Of a stretch of DNA of 64,000 nt, positions 11,701-22,060 are shown piece after piece. Each line of letters begins with the position of its first letter. Positions within the stretch are counted from its first letter, which is position 1. The notes under the pieces are model-generated. The model was given only the letters and a program-made list of their open reading frames with translations, did not search any database and was not told the DNA's origin. A program made the position numbers and the translations under genes. Origin of the DNA: Ancylostoma caninum (taxonomy: Eukaryota > Nematoda > Chromadorea > Rhabditida > Ancylostomatidae); the NCBI GenBank assembly GCA_037903475.1, contig JBAJFG010000562.1:372001-436000 (forward strand). The letters run 5' to 3'.

Positions 11701-13702
11701 TCTATCAAGAGGATGATGCCAGGAATAACCCGCCTCACGCAAGTGTGTTATACGGAGTTCATACGGAGCTCAACCCTTCGTCAACAGTCGAAGATCAGGG
11801 ACGCTGCCGCCTACGCCAACTTGAGTGGACCGGACACGTGATGCTTTTAACGACAACCGTTGCATAAGAGCCGTCAGCGACTGGACTTCACGGGACATTA
11901 ACATTTGCATTTCCACGAAGATCAACGGGAGTCAAGGTGATCAAGGTGATTGTCCTTGCTTTATTGGCTCCGCGATAGGACTCATTCTCGAAAACGACAT
12001 GATTTTTGACATTGAATAGGTCCACAAATGTTGCTTACAAGCAGGAATTTTAGAGCTGATCAAAGATGGAAGAAGTGTTTTCGGAAGAGGGACATTGTAC
12101 CTGTACAATGGGAAGAAGAGCGGGAAGTGATCAAATGAAACTTCGAAGATACCGACTGTCAAACAGATCACTTACAAAAAAATCATAATGATGTCCTAAT
12201 GCAATAGATTTGTAGTTTTCGTCAGCGAACACCTTTTCCGAAACGTTCCACGTAGAATTTCTTCTCATTTCTTGATTCTGCACAATCAACGAAAGAATAA
12301 GGAATATTCAGGCTCATCAAGCCCACGGCACCGAAAAAGAGCATTTTTTCCGAACAATTACTTACCAAAGTGCTTGTCTTCTTGGTAGGACTTGTTGTAT
12401 TTTCGCTGACACGTCTTTCGACATTTTGGAGTGGGCCATAAACGTCCCGGGCAAGGTCCATAGTAGGGATCATTTTGGTGGTGCCCACACGGATAGAAGG
12501 CGTACGGCTTGCAAACTTTCTTTAATGAATTCAATTTTTCGAAGTAATTCAATCTTCTCAATGTGGCCATAGTTTTATGAAGCATCACCTTCTGTCTGTA
12601 TTTTCCACCAGTAACAACTCCGTCACGTTGCATCCATTTGTATGCTTCGATCGGCCAACCACCTTGGCATCTAAATTCCAAAAAATTACCTGCTAGATGT
12701 TCATCATGAAAGTGATCAAGTTTCTGTCGTACCCATAACCACAGGAAACTCCACAGCACGAGAGTATATCTGAGTCGGAAATCATCACCTGCAAAAAACA
12801 AGTTTGCATAGCCTTATTCGAAATGCACTAAGAAATTTGAATAGCTGCTATGAACCCTTATCGTACTGTTCGACTGAACACATATTTCATCCGACATGGC
12901 TTCCGCTGAGGATACTGCCCAACATGAACCTTAAAATTTCAAGAACTTCAATCATCATGACACATCCTTCCCGTTATAGAAGCGAAAAGCATTTCCATTT
13001 GACATACCGCATGATGACTGGTCACGAATGGTGCCAATGGATCTGCATTCAGGCCAGTGGGTGCGAGCGTCGAAGCTTGAATTAGCATGGTGTAATAAGA
13101 AAAAAGTCATCGATGTTCACTCAACCTTTTGAACACTTGTTTGCCTTATCATTCGGTATAGCAGCGTTCTCGAAAGTAGAATGAATAAAAGATTTTTCTT
13201 GAAATAGTGTTTCAAAAGATACAAACTGGTGCCATTTCATGTGTTGAAAAGTAGTACACGAGTGGAACTATGACAACCTCTCAGGAGGATCATTGCCATA
13301 TACGTCCTCCAGCACTTCTTCTTTCTTAGGTTCCACTAAATACTTCGAGTCCATTATCCGAGCTTTCACGAACGCTTCCGCCTCTGGTGAATATTCCGCC
13401 TGAAATTCTAGAAACACTACTCACCAAGTTTTGCGGATTTCGTTCTCTATATGTGCCTGTTTCAGTTAAGCATTCCTTACCCTATAGAAAGATTGATGCT
13501 CGTTGATGTAGTCAACAAAAGCTTGTCCGCTGAGGTCTTTAACGTGCTCCTCTACAGGTTGAGCGTGGAACTCCTCTTAATTTTAACACACCATATTATT
13601 TCTATCGTTTATGTATCATTCACTGTCGAGAATTTAAAACCTACCAACCGTAGTCGGCATTGCGGCAAGTGCCGTTACCACTAATGCAGCGAGAATCCAC
13701 AT
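8707..13702 (-). CDS. Cathepsin B-like cysteine protease, copy B (complete, 343 aa)
   Basis: Eleven exons, in coding order: 13645-13702, 13481-13575, 13278-13399, 13008-13075, 12856-12929, 12733-12788, 12589-12670, 12366-12519, 9075-9202, 8855-8972 and 8707-8783. They total 1032 nt with consistent phases. Signal peptide about 1-14, propeptide to about 89, mature domain from about 90. Catalytic residues are Cys117 (CGSCWA), His289 (GAHAVK) and Asn309 (IANSW), with Gln111 for the oxyanion hole. The occluding loop keeps both histidines (198-199, CGHH), as in dipeptidyl-carboxypeptidase-type cathepsin [15 protein letters not shown] fits the motif described for cathepsin B of blood-feeding helminths. 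The position matching Glu245 of mammalian cathepsin B is Gln335. An acceptor TTTTTTCAG abuts the ATG, a likely trans-splice site. Intron 8 (3163 bp) holds an antisense RTE fragment. A gut haemoglobinase role is inferred from family knowledge. Confidence 0.95.
10830..11920 (+). mobile_element. Decayed RTE-type non-LTR retrotransposon fragment (reverse transcriptase)
   Basis: The fragment encodes the middle and end of a reverse transcriptase. Blocks seen are RIERTLDEGQPCEQAGFRK, FIDLKKAFDFIE, GVRQGDTVSPKLF, the catalytic RFADDVVLI (11281-11307) and SSYVYLGREVNMMNDL. It is dead: a TAA at 10961-10963 with a frame change, a TAG at 11095-11097 and a further frame change near 11815-11850, after which FNDNRCIRAVSDWTSRDI continues in another frame. 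The 5' half with the endonuclease is absent, as usual for 5'-truncated LINE insertions. It sits inside intron 8 of cathepsin copy B on the opposite strand. RTE membership is judged from the motif sequence and is fairly secure; the family cannot be named. Confidence 0.88.
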
Positions 13703-14049
13703 CTGAAAAAATAGATATGAATAGTACCGGAATGTGCCCACTCGAGCAGTTATCCAGAGACATACGTCTTCTGTACGGGGCACCATATATTCAAAGAATT
13801 CAACAAGTGGATGTCTTCCTACAGTTTTGGAAATGATTCCTAGCGGTCATGGGGAGAGGCTTTTGCTTGCATTACAACAGGGAACTGATATGAGTAGCTA
13901 TGACTAGCAGATATGATAGATATGAGTAGCACAGTTATGGGTGGCTAACAAATTCCCATCAAATGTTATTCACCCCGTGCAGGCTCAAAAGTGGTCCATA
14001 TAAAACATTGAAGGACAATGACCATGAATGCGAGTCGGTCACAGACCGA

Positions 14050-14365
14050 GCAGCATTAAACCTGATTTTATACTTGTCAGAGGAGGTAAGCTATTGGATT
14101 GAATGCTTATCATCATTATATAAAAAAGGTAGGGCATCGAAGAGATAGCAAGATTGAGTCCGTGTTAGAAAAAAAGCTGCTTCTGTTGGTGGGGAGATAC
14201 TGCTTGGGCTCCATACTTAATACCCAAAGAACGTTCTCAATACGTTCTGACGAGAAAAAAGGATATGTTGGGGAATGTCATGTAATATGACGGCAAATAT
14301 TTTCAAGCAGATGTTCACATTCTTTCACGAAGAGGGCTCAAACCGCTCTTCAGAAATGATCCCGC
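14050..14365. promoter_or_regulatory. Conserved cathepsin upstream module, copy 3 (before copy B)
   Basis: Located about 350-660 bp upstream of copy B. It holds ATGCTTATCATC (a GATA site on the minus strand), GGTAGGGCATCGAAGAGAT, ACGTTCTGACGAGAAAAAAG, GGGAATGTCATGTAATATG and CAGATGTTCACATTC in the same order as the other four blocks. Conservation of order between paralogues suggests a retained promoter or enhancer; chance survival since duplication is the alternative. Confidence 0.5.
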
Positions 14366-16628
14366 ATGCAGGTGGCAATTTACCGTAATTCGACCGCCTG
14401 CGAAACTTGGTGAAATTGGCTTGAGAGCATCGTGCCTATTATAGCCTCTCATATTCGTTGACTATTGCTTCTTCTTAGGCTATAGCCAAGACTGACTCCA
14501 TGTAAAATCTTCACTGAGATCCAACACCTGTTTCTGAGTGTTGGGCGCTCTTTGTGGAAACGATCTGTTGCAGTTGGCCTAACCATAACTTTTTCAAATA
14601 TCAGCGAAATTTGCAACCAGGTTCGTTTCTACTGAAAAAATATACTGCGAGGCACCTTTCTGCTCCTGCGACGTTTTTTTCATTCTGGAACGTTGTTTCC
14701 CTCCAAGTTAAAACAATAATTATCAATGATTTCAGTAAGAAACACCTTGAGTTTTTTGAAGTTGAATTGCCTACTTGGGTTTCAATTTTAGCCTTCAACG
14801 TATTCGGTGTGGTTATCTATGAACTTTCATGCATGATGTTCCTTTTTGGCTCTTCTCTGCCAGAACGCCAGTGGCTACGTATTAAAGTAGCTAAACCTCC
14901 CACTTTTGACTTGAACTTGTCAATCGGATTTTTTTCTCAGGTGATTCTTTAAAGCGAATAAAAATGTTGGGCTCAGGACTGAATGGTGGGCTGGTTGGCA
15001 TCGAACGTCTCTTTCAAGGTTCTGAGTTTGCCGATTTATCGGTTTCATTGAGCTCTGGCTGTTTCCGCGCATGCGTCTGTGAAGAAGGGCGTGCTCGGAT
15101 TTCTCAGTACGTTGAACACGAATTTGACAATTATTTTGCACGAATATATCGATCCAGTAATTTCGCCTGATCTTTACCCGCTCCAGAAAAAGGGCCGGTA
15201 CGAATTTGGTTACTGGACCAATCGAACACGCTAAACATCTACTAAGATTATGGCAACTTCTCCATGAATTTGTCATTGAAATAACATTATTAACTTTTCG
15301 GTTACGGGTCGGTGAGGAAGGGTTACTTTGGCATCTTTTATGTGCTCATGACCAAAATTATTGGCATTTGCCATAAATTTATCGACAATAGCAATTGTCC
15401 TCATCATTGTGAGAAAGCCGGGTATGCCATAGTAAAAAAGCCGGGTATGCCTTCTAGAACTAAAATATAAACATATCTCAGCGACACGAAAAAATGAATT
15501 CCTGTGCGGAAGCAGTCAAGGAGACGAGACCACACTGGCCCCGCGCGTGTGTTCAGCTTAACCTGACTTTGTTGTGTCTTGGACAGAACAGTCTCAAGTA
15601 ATTCAATATTCTTGTGGAAGGTAGCACACACCTTATTCTACAGGTGGTCCACATGAGGTATTTCAGCAGACTGAAATCCGAACTACAATTAAACCACCAG
15701 TAGTGGCAGCTTGATGGAGTTGAGAAGCACTGTTTCCTCCACAGTATGGGCGCTCACCAGGAATGTTCGACTACTAGTACTTACAAAACACGATTTACGC
15801 CTACTTTTCGCAAAGCTTTCACCATTTAAAAGAATGACCTAAATTTTGTAGATTTCAGTCGTAGTTTTTTTCTTCCAAATGCCTCCCCCCCACTTGACAA
15901 TTTATCGTCAAATTTTTTTTTCGTTTTTTATCGTTCCGAAACTCCGTCATGCTCTTGCGGCAATTGCCTGAAGGCACGTGACTGGCTGGTGTGAGTATAT
16001 CTGACGTTCTAAAGTAATTCCGAGTAAAATGAAATGTGCTTCGCAGGATAGATTGACTTTTTATCGAATTTTGTGAAGAATACTTACTCCTGCATGAACA
16101 GATGTATTCCAAACCAAACGCTCAAAATATAGGTGCAAAAATAATCATCCCTTATTAGATTATGTGTTGACTAAGTTTTTTTTATTATGTCAATCACTTA
16201 TCTTGTTGTCGTTCATGATAGTTCATCACATGTGATGATAACATAAACATAAATATAAACATAAGCGTGCTTGACCGCGGTTCTATCAGCCTCAGTGGAG
16301 TTGCCTGCCTATATACAATTTAATCCTGCCGTACAGGCCTTATTTCTTGCTTTTTTTGTTGAAACAGGTATCACTGTCGCACTGTCTCCATAATCCACCT
16401 AGGTGAGACACATGCATGGATCTGTACATGTGATTTCAGCAGCTCCAACCTATGTTACTATTCAGAGAACCCCATCAGAGATGATTAGAGCACCGTGTCA
16501 TAGGTTTTTGAAAGTCTGCACATAAGTTCATAGTTAGATATGTGCTTAACTCGAGGACAGGTCAACTTTTCCTGAAGAAATGATTCATTACTATAGTCGG
16601 ATCATGAACATTCTCATAGTCGAGCATT
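14366..16628. other. Non-coding stretch between cathepsin copies B and C
   Basis: No gene with splice support was found. A 132-codon open frame at 14554-14952 (plus) and a 118-codon one at 14920-15276 (minus) lack family motifs and convincing splice signals. Confidence 0.4.
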
Positions 16629-19086
16629 TCACACTCTCATCACTCCACTGACCATTTGTCCTTCAATACCGCACTCGTTAGACCCACGAGCAATACGGAA
16701 ATACCCTAAAATTGTGCACCTTTTTTTCATGTAATGCTAGTGTTTCTGAGGATAATTTTCTTCAGAAAACACATACCATTCTCTCCCCAGTCAGTGTTCC
16801 ATGAGTTCGCAATCAGCCAGTAGTCTGTTCCATTTTCTCTGCCCCAGCCAACAACTTTGACCGCATGTGCTCCTGTTTGAACTCCCCACTTGTGCTGGAA
16901 CGGTGAACATACTTTAGCGTTTGTATAAAAGAGTAATAATTCAAATAACATAAGATGGAAATCTTTGTTGATATGAATATAACAACGAACCACGTAGATC
17001 CCTCCTCTATAAAAACTGAAGTCCTGGTAGACTTTGAACGCGGCGACCACAGGTCCGTTCTTGTAGATCTCTTCCCTGATGCTTCTTTCATTATTCTGGA
17101 GGTAGTAGGACCTCGTTGCTGAATACGATTGCAGTTGAATTATAAACTAACAACAGCTGAGCAATCCAGTGGAGGTACTATTAGGATAAGCTTGTTTGGA
17201 GAGGAACTTTCGAAGAAATCTTCCTCCCAGGGAAGGTGAATTGGAATGGTTTTTTGAATTTTGATTCCTTCAGATAAGCAGCAATTTGGGAGTTTCTTGG
17301 AAATTTCTATCGGAAAGAAGTTGTTTTGTGCTCATGAAAAACCGAACGCTTATTTCCCAACCCAATATATCCATCTGTTACACTGTGTTTATTGGAGCTG
17401 TTTAGATTGAGTTTCAATTTAGTCCTTGAATATGGCCCTGCCACAAAGTTTTCTGGCTGTGGTTGAGCACCAGACCGTTGTCAAATCATGAATATTTTGA
17501 GAGACATCTGCTAGCCATGAATGTAAGGGGCCACTGCGAAAACTGCAGTAGTTACAGGTTTAGCCTTTTCATTACTTTGGCTTCCACTCTGAGGTGGAAA
17601 GCATTTACAATGGGTTCGCAGATTGCATTGGCGAATATCCTTTTCTAAGAGTCTCATATGTAGGATTCTTCCTTCTCATATCCGGATTCTATAAGAAATT
17701 TACGCGAGAGAGTAAGGAATACTCAAGTTGCTTTTTTGGATAATCACTTACCAAAGTACTTGTCTTCGTTGTAGGACTTATTGTATTTTCGCTGACACGC
17801 CTTTCGACATTTTGGAGTGGGCCACAGACCATTTGGGCATGGTCCATAGTAGCGCTCATTAGTATGATTTCCACACGGATAGAAGGCGTATGGCTTGCAC
17901 ACATCCTTAATGACTTCAGTTCATCGGAGTAATTGAGTCTACTCTATGTTGCCATGATCATGTGCAGCTTCACCTTCTGTCTGTATTTTCCACCAGTAAC
18001 AACACCGGAGCGCTGCATCCAGCGGTATGCCTCGATCGGCCAGCCACCCTCGCATCTGAATCCGAAAACATTATTTAAAAATTGGAGGTCTTCATTATTG
18101 AATATGATCAAGTTTCTGTCGTACCCATATCCACAGGAAATTCCACAGCACGAGAGTATATCCGTGTCGGAAATCATCACCTACAGAAAACAAACTTGAA
18201 AGCGATTATTCGAGATACATTGAGAAAATTTTGTAGATGTTATGTACCCTTGTCGTTCTGTTCGACTGAACACAGATTTGATCCGACATGGCTTCCGCTG
18301 AGGATACTGCCCAACATGATCCTTAAAAGTGCAAGCACTTAAATGATCACGACATACACCCATCCCGTTATGGAAACGAAAATTATTTCTCCTTAACACA
18401 CCGCATGCTGACTGGTCACGAATGGTGCCAATCGATCTGCATTCCGGCCACTGTTCGCGAGCGTCGAAGCTAAAATAGACATGAGGTAATAAGAGAAAAC
18501 AATCAGAGTGTAGTATTACTTTTGAATACTGGTTCGCTTCATCATACTCTATAGCCAGTTCTTTTTGGAAGTACAAAATGGAAGATTTTTCGTTGCAGAA
18601 CAGACAAAATGGTGCAAATCCAAGTGTTGAAAAACAATAGACAGGTAAAGTTATGAGAACCTATCAGGAGGATCATCACCAAATACGTCCGTCAACACTT
18701 CTTCTTTTTTAGGTTCCACCAGGAACTTCGAATCCATTATTCGAGCCTTCACGAACGCTTCTGCATTTGGTGAATATTCTGCCTGAAATTCTCGCGCAAA
18801 TTACTCCACAATTCCTGCAGATTTTATCTACTATATGTATCTGAATGAGTTTAACAGTTCTCACCCTGTAGAAAGGCTGATGCTCGTTAATGTAGTCAAC
18901 AAAAGCTTGCCCGCTGAGGTCTTTAACGTGCTCCTCTACAGGTTGAGCGCGGAACTCCTCTTAATTTTAATACATCACATTACTTCTATTGTTATGTATT
19001 CCTCATGTGTTAAAAAATTAATACTTACCAACCGTGATGGCATTCGCGGCATATGCTGTTACCAATAATGCAGCGAAAATCCACAT
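16629..19086 (-). CDS. Cathepsin B-like cysteine protease, copy C (complete, 343 aa)
   Basis: Exons, in coding order: 19029-19086, 18865-18959, 18661-18782, 18402-18469, 18248-18321, 18125-18180, 17974-18055, 17752-17905, 16991-17118, 16777-16894 and 16629-16705. Lengths and phases equal those of copy B exon by exon. Catalytic Cys117, His289 and Asn309 are present, and [14 protein letters not shown] is kept. The occluding loop differs: CGNH, so the first of the two loop histidines is Asn. This is known to be important for anchoring the loop in mammalian cathepsin B, so altered exopeptidase behaviour or pH response is possible. The motif QSACGSCWA differs from QSSCGSCWA in A and B. An acceptor CTCTTCAG abuts the ATG. 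A mariner-like element separates the gene from its upstream module. Confidence 0.95.
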
Positions 19087-19271
19087 CTGAAGAGATAATC
19101 ATGTCATCCAGAGACACATGTCGTTCTCCTTGATTTCAAGATGCGAGATGGAAATGGAAAATTTTTCTTCAAAAGCGGTTCTTAGCACACATAAAAAAAG
19201 ACTGTTGTCTTTTCTCTAGTGCAGACAACAGATAGTTTAGCATTTCTGACTACTCTTACGTCAAAATTCTA

Positions 19272-20174
19272 CAGGGTGCGTCAAAATTATTGACGCACCT
19301 AAAATGAGTCTGTAGAAAAGAAAAGATGCAAAAACATTCCAAATGAGCATATGCAGAATAAAGCCTAAGTCTTGGCGATCCGAATAAATGCACTCTTGTT
19401 CACGGCAAGCTCCTTCTTTGCTGAAGCAGTCACAGAGACGACGAGGGATCGCAATGCCCCTGCGCCGCAACTAACTCAGGTCGACTTTGTCCCAGATCTT
19501 GAACAGATAAGCCTTTGGGAGCTTAATGTTTTTGTGGATTATAGCGCAGCTCTTGCTCTCTAAGATATCCATATGGGGTCATCCGTAGACTGGAACTCGG
19601 TTCACAAGGAAGCCTATTCTCCGCCAAGTTGAAGTGCCTCAAGTAGATTTTTGAAACTGGACTCGTGCCACTTTTGTCTCCTGAGCAACAGCCAAGCCCT
19701 GCCAAAGTATCTATGAATTCATCTTGTGATGAGAACTAAGATAAGCGAGGAAATGTGCCCTTAGAAGATTGCTTGAATGAGAAACAAGAAAACAAAAAAA
19801 TTTTCTATAGTAAAACATAGATGCCTTTCTCTGGCTGGGACACGACAAGACTTGCGAACAAGGACACGATTTCCTGTGGTACTTGGAGAGCGAGACCTGC
19901 CCTACTTCCCTTAAGAGTGTCGTTTTCCTAAAGCTTACCCTCTTTATAATATGGAAGGATAATGGACGAACTTCAATTGCGGCGCATCGGCGATTTTCTC
20001 TGCCGACATGTTCGTGGCTGCTTTTACAAGGAGAGAGCGCTCTCCGAACAGGAGTGGATTTTTTGTATTCGTTAAGACATGACCTTCATTTTGGATATGC
20101 ATATATGGTGGTTTTCGGGATGTTGTCCCTTTTACAGCATAACTTCAGTGCGTCAATATTTATGACGCACCCTG
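19272..20174 (-). mobile_element. Decayed Tc1/mariner-type element (903 bp) with TA target duplication
   Basis: Terminal inverted repeats of about 27 bp begin CAGGGTGCGTCA at 19272 and end TGACGCACCCTG at 20174, and both are flanked by TA (19270-19271 and 20175-20176), the hallmark of Tc1/mariner insertion. On the minus strand the stretch 19390-19600 translates, with stops, to pieces such as DILESKSCAIIHKN, KIWDKVDL and AIPRRLCDCFSKEG. These resemble the end of mariner/maT-type transposases, where an aromatic-x-LES block is followed by KxWD and PRRLxxCIxxKGG. The element is broken and too short for a full transposase. It lies between cathepsin copy C and its conserved upstream module. Confidence 0.68.
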
Positions 20175-20667
20175 TATTGATCAGTTGCCACACTCGACTT
20201 TTATTGAACCTTGGCATGTTGTAAGCTATTTGGCGTAGTTTTGCTGAGCCGACACGAGGTTGCTATAAATCTTTGTTAGGCTGACGCATTTCGGCGAAAT
20301 CGCCTTCTTCAGAGCCAACACCACAGACGGGGATGGAGAACAGGACCGCTGCAGAGTCAGTAAGAGCACTGTTGATTAGTGTTCAGCTCGAAGACGTTTG
20401 GATTTGATCGCGATTAAATCGTGCAATTTCTTGGAGATGAATGAGATTGAGAACCAGCAGAACTAAAAGCACTAACAGCGATCAAATTCTGCTTGACAAT
20501 GATTCTCGTGAAAGAACTCAGAAGTGGTTTTTTTTTGGTTTTTGGAATTTTTGGAAGGAGTTCTATGGGGAAGTGTCTACTTCTACACGAGAACTCAATT
20601 CTCACATTTTCACTTGAATTTACTCGTGTTCTGTTCAAACTTTCACGTTTGAGTGTTTGTTTTTTTA

Positions 20668-20985
20668 GGCAACCCTAATGCTTATCAGACGTGGCAGCTG
20701 CGTCAACTGCTGGTATGTATACTTATCTTTAGAAAAAAAATCTAGGACGTCAAAGAGATAACAACATTGAATCTACGTTACAAAAAAGACTACTGATAAA
20801 GATATGAGGACTGCATGCTCTGCACCCTTCATACCCTAAGAACGATCTCAAAATGCCTTGATGACAAAAAGAGAAGTGGCAGGCAATATCACATTATGTG
20901 AGGGACATAATACTTTAAGCAGATGTTCACACGCCTTCACAAAGAATCGTCGAATCGCTCTGCAGTAATGATTCCGCACTCGGGT
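20668..20985. promoter_or_regulatory. Conserved cathepsin upstream module, copy 4 (before copy C)
   Basis: Contains ATGCTTATCAGACGTGGCAG, ATACTTATCTTTAG, CGTCAAAGAGATAACAACAT, CCTTGATGACAAAAAGAG, AAGCAGATGTTCACACGCC and CTTCACAAAGAATCGTCG in the shared order. It is now about 1.6 kb upstream of copy C; removing the 903 bp mariner-like insertion would bring it to about 0.7 kb, close to the spacing seen at copies A and B. Confidence 0.5.
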
Positions 20986-21127
20986 TACAGTGATTTACCG
21001 TAATCATAGAATGGTGCCTAGTGCGAATAATGGCAAAATGGAGGCTGGACACCGATCCTACCTTTATGTGCTTTACCGCGACGGGCAATCTGGGGGTGAA
21101 TCTAGCCTGCTCTAAGTGATTTTCATT

Positions 21128-21204
21128 GAGGGAATTCCCTCGGCGGAGACCCCACTTTTTTTCCAACCCCCCCCCCCTCCGCCCACTTTCTGCGTCCGCC
21201 ACTG
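21128..21204. repeat. Interspersed G/C-run repeat end (CAGTGGCGGACGCAG type)
   Basis: Read on the minus strand, this begins CAGTGGCGGACGCAGAAAG and runs into a long G-tract and then GGAAAAAAAGTGGGGTCTCC. Very similar sequence occurs at 38930-39010 (plus), with looser relatives ending at 33807 and 47606. A transposon terminus is likely; no partner terminus was paired with certainty. Confidence 0.5.
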
Positions 21205-21794
21205 GTATCCACATATTTCAAACCGAAGCGCAGAACTGTAGGTATACTATGAATACTATATATGCATTTTTGTTGGAATCTTGTTAAACTTTGGATGGCC
21301 GTGTTGTTCGACATGCCGATTACAAATATGATATCCTTTTTGCCATAGGGCATTTTTTAGCGGACGTTATATGTGGGTGTGCAGTAAATACAGTTTTTCT
21401 TCCAGAATCTTCGGGAACATTACTAAGGAGGTTTACTTCACATGCTGTTCACGGGTATAACATTGAACGGAGGACTAGAAGTTCCTACTGAGACATCCGC
21501 CTTTGAAAGTAGTGATGCTAACGTTGGCACCCAGCGCCTCCCTATGGTGGATGTCTCAGTGGCCATCCATAATTCTCCACACAAGAAAAGATCAGGAATA
21601 GTTTTTATGCAGTTCAATAGGAAATCATGCAGATCATCAAGGTCAGTATCTCTTGCGGACTATCTCCATATAGGAATCTTGGAAACAATTGTGATGTGGG
21701 ATGAGGCTGTAAAAGGGCTTCAAATTGGCGTTGGTCTGCACAAAACTAAGAAAGTTATCGAAGACGAGTGTGAGTCGTATTGAACAGGATTGCG

Positions 21795-22060
21795 ATAAGC
21801 CCATTTTATACTCATCTAAGATTTAATCGTACCAGGTATGCATAAGCCTGAAAAATGACGGAGCATTACAGAGATAACAACCTTGAAACTAAGTTATGAA
21901 AAAAAGGTTCTGTCAGTGAAATGTGCCTACCCTTTTGAAAACAGAATATTATTGCGGGGGCACCACCCTTAAAACCCAAAAAAATCTTCCAAAAAGTCTT
22001 GCTGACAAGGACGAGCGGCATGCAGTGTCATGCTATATGGTGACGCCGAATGCACCACGA
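21795..22060. promoter_or_regulatory. Conserved cathepsin upstream module, copy 5 (degraded)
   Basis: Shares TTTATACTCATCTAAG, CAGAGATAACAACCTTGAAAC, GTCTTGCTGACAAGGA and CAGTGTCATGCTATATGGTG with the other blocks, but the GATA site near its start has decayed. No gene follows it, so it may mark a lost or displaced array member. Confidence 0.4.

Noticed and set aside
14554..14952. 132-codon plus-strand open frame
   Set aside because: No family motif, hydrophobic AT-driven composition, and no splice or trans-splice signal.
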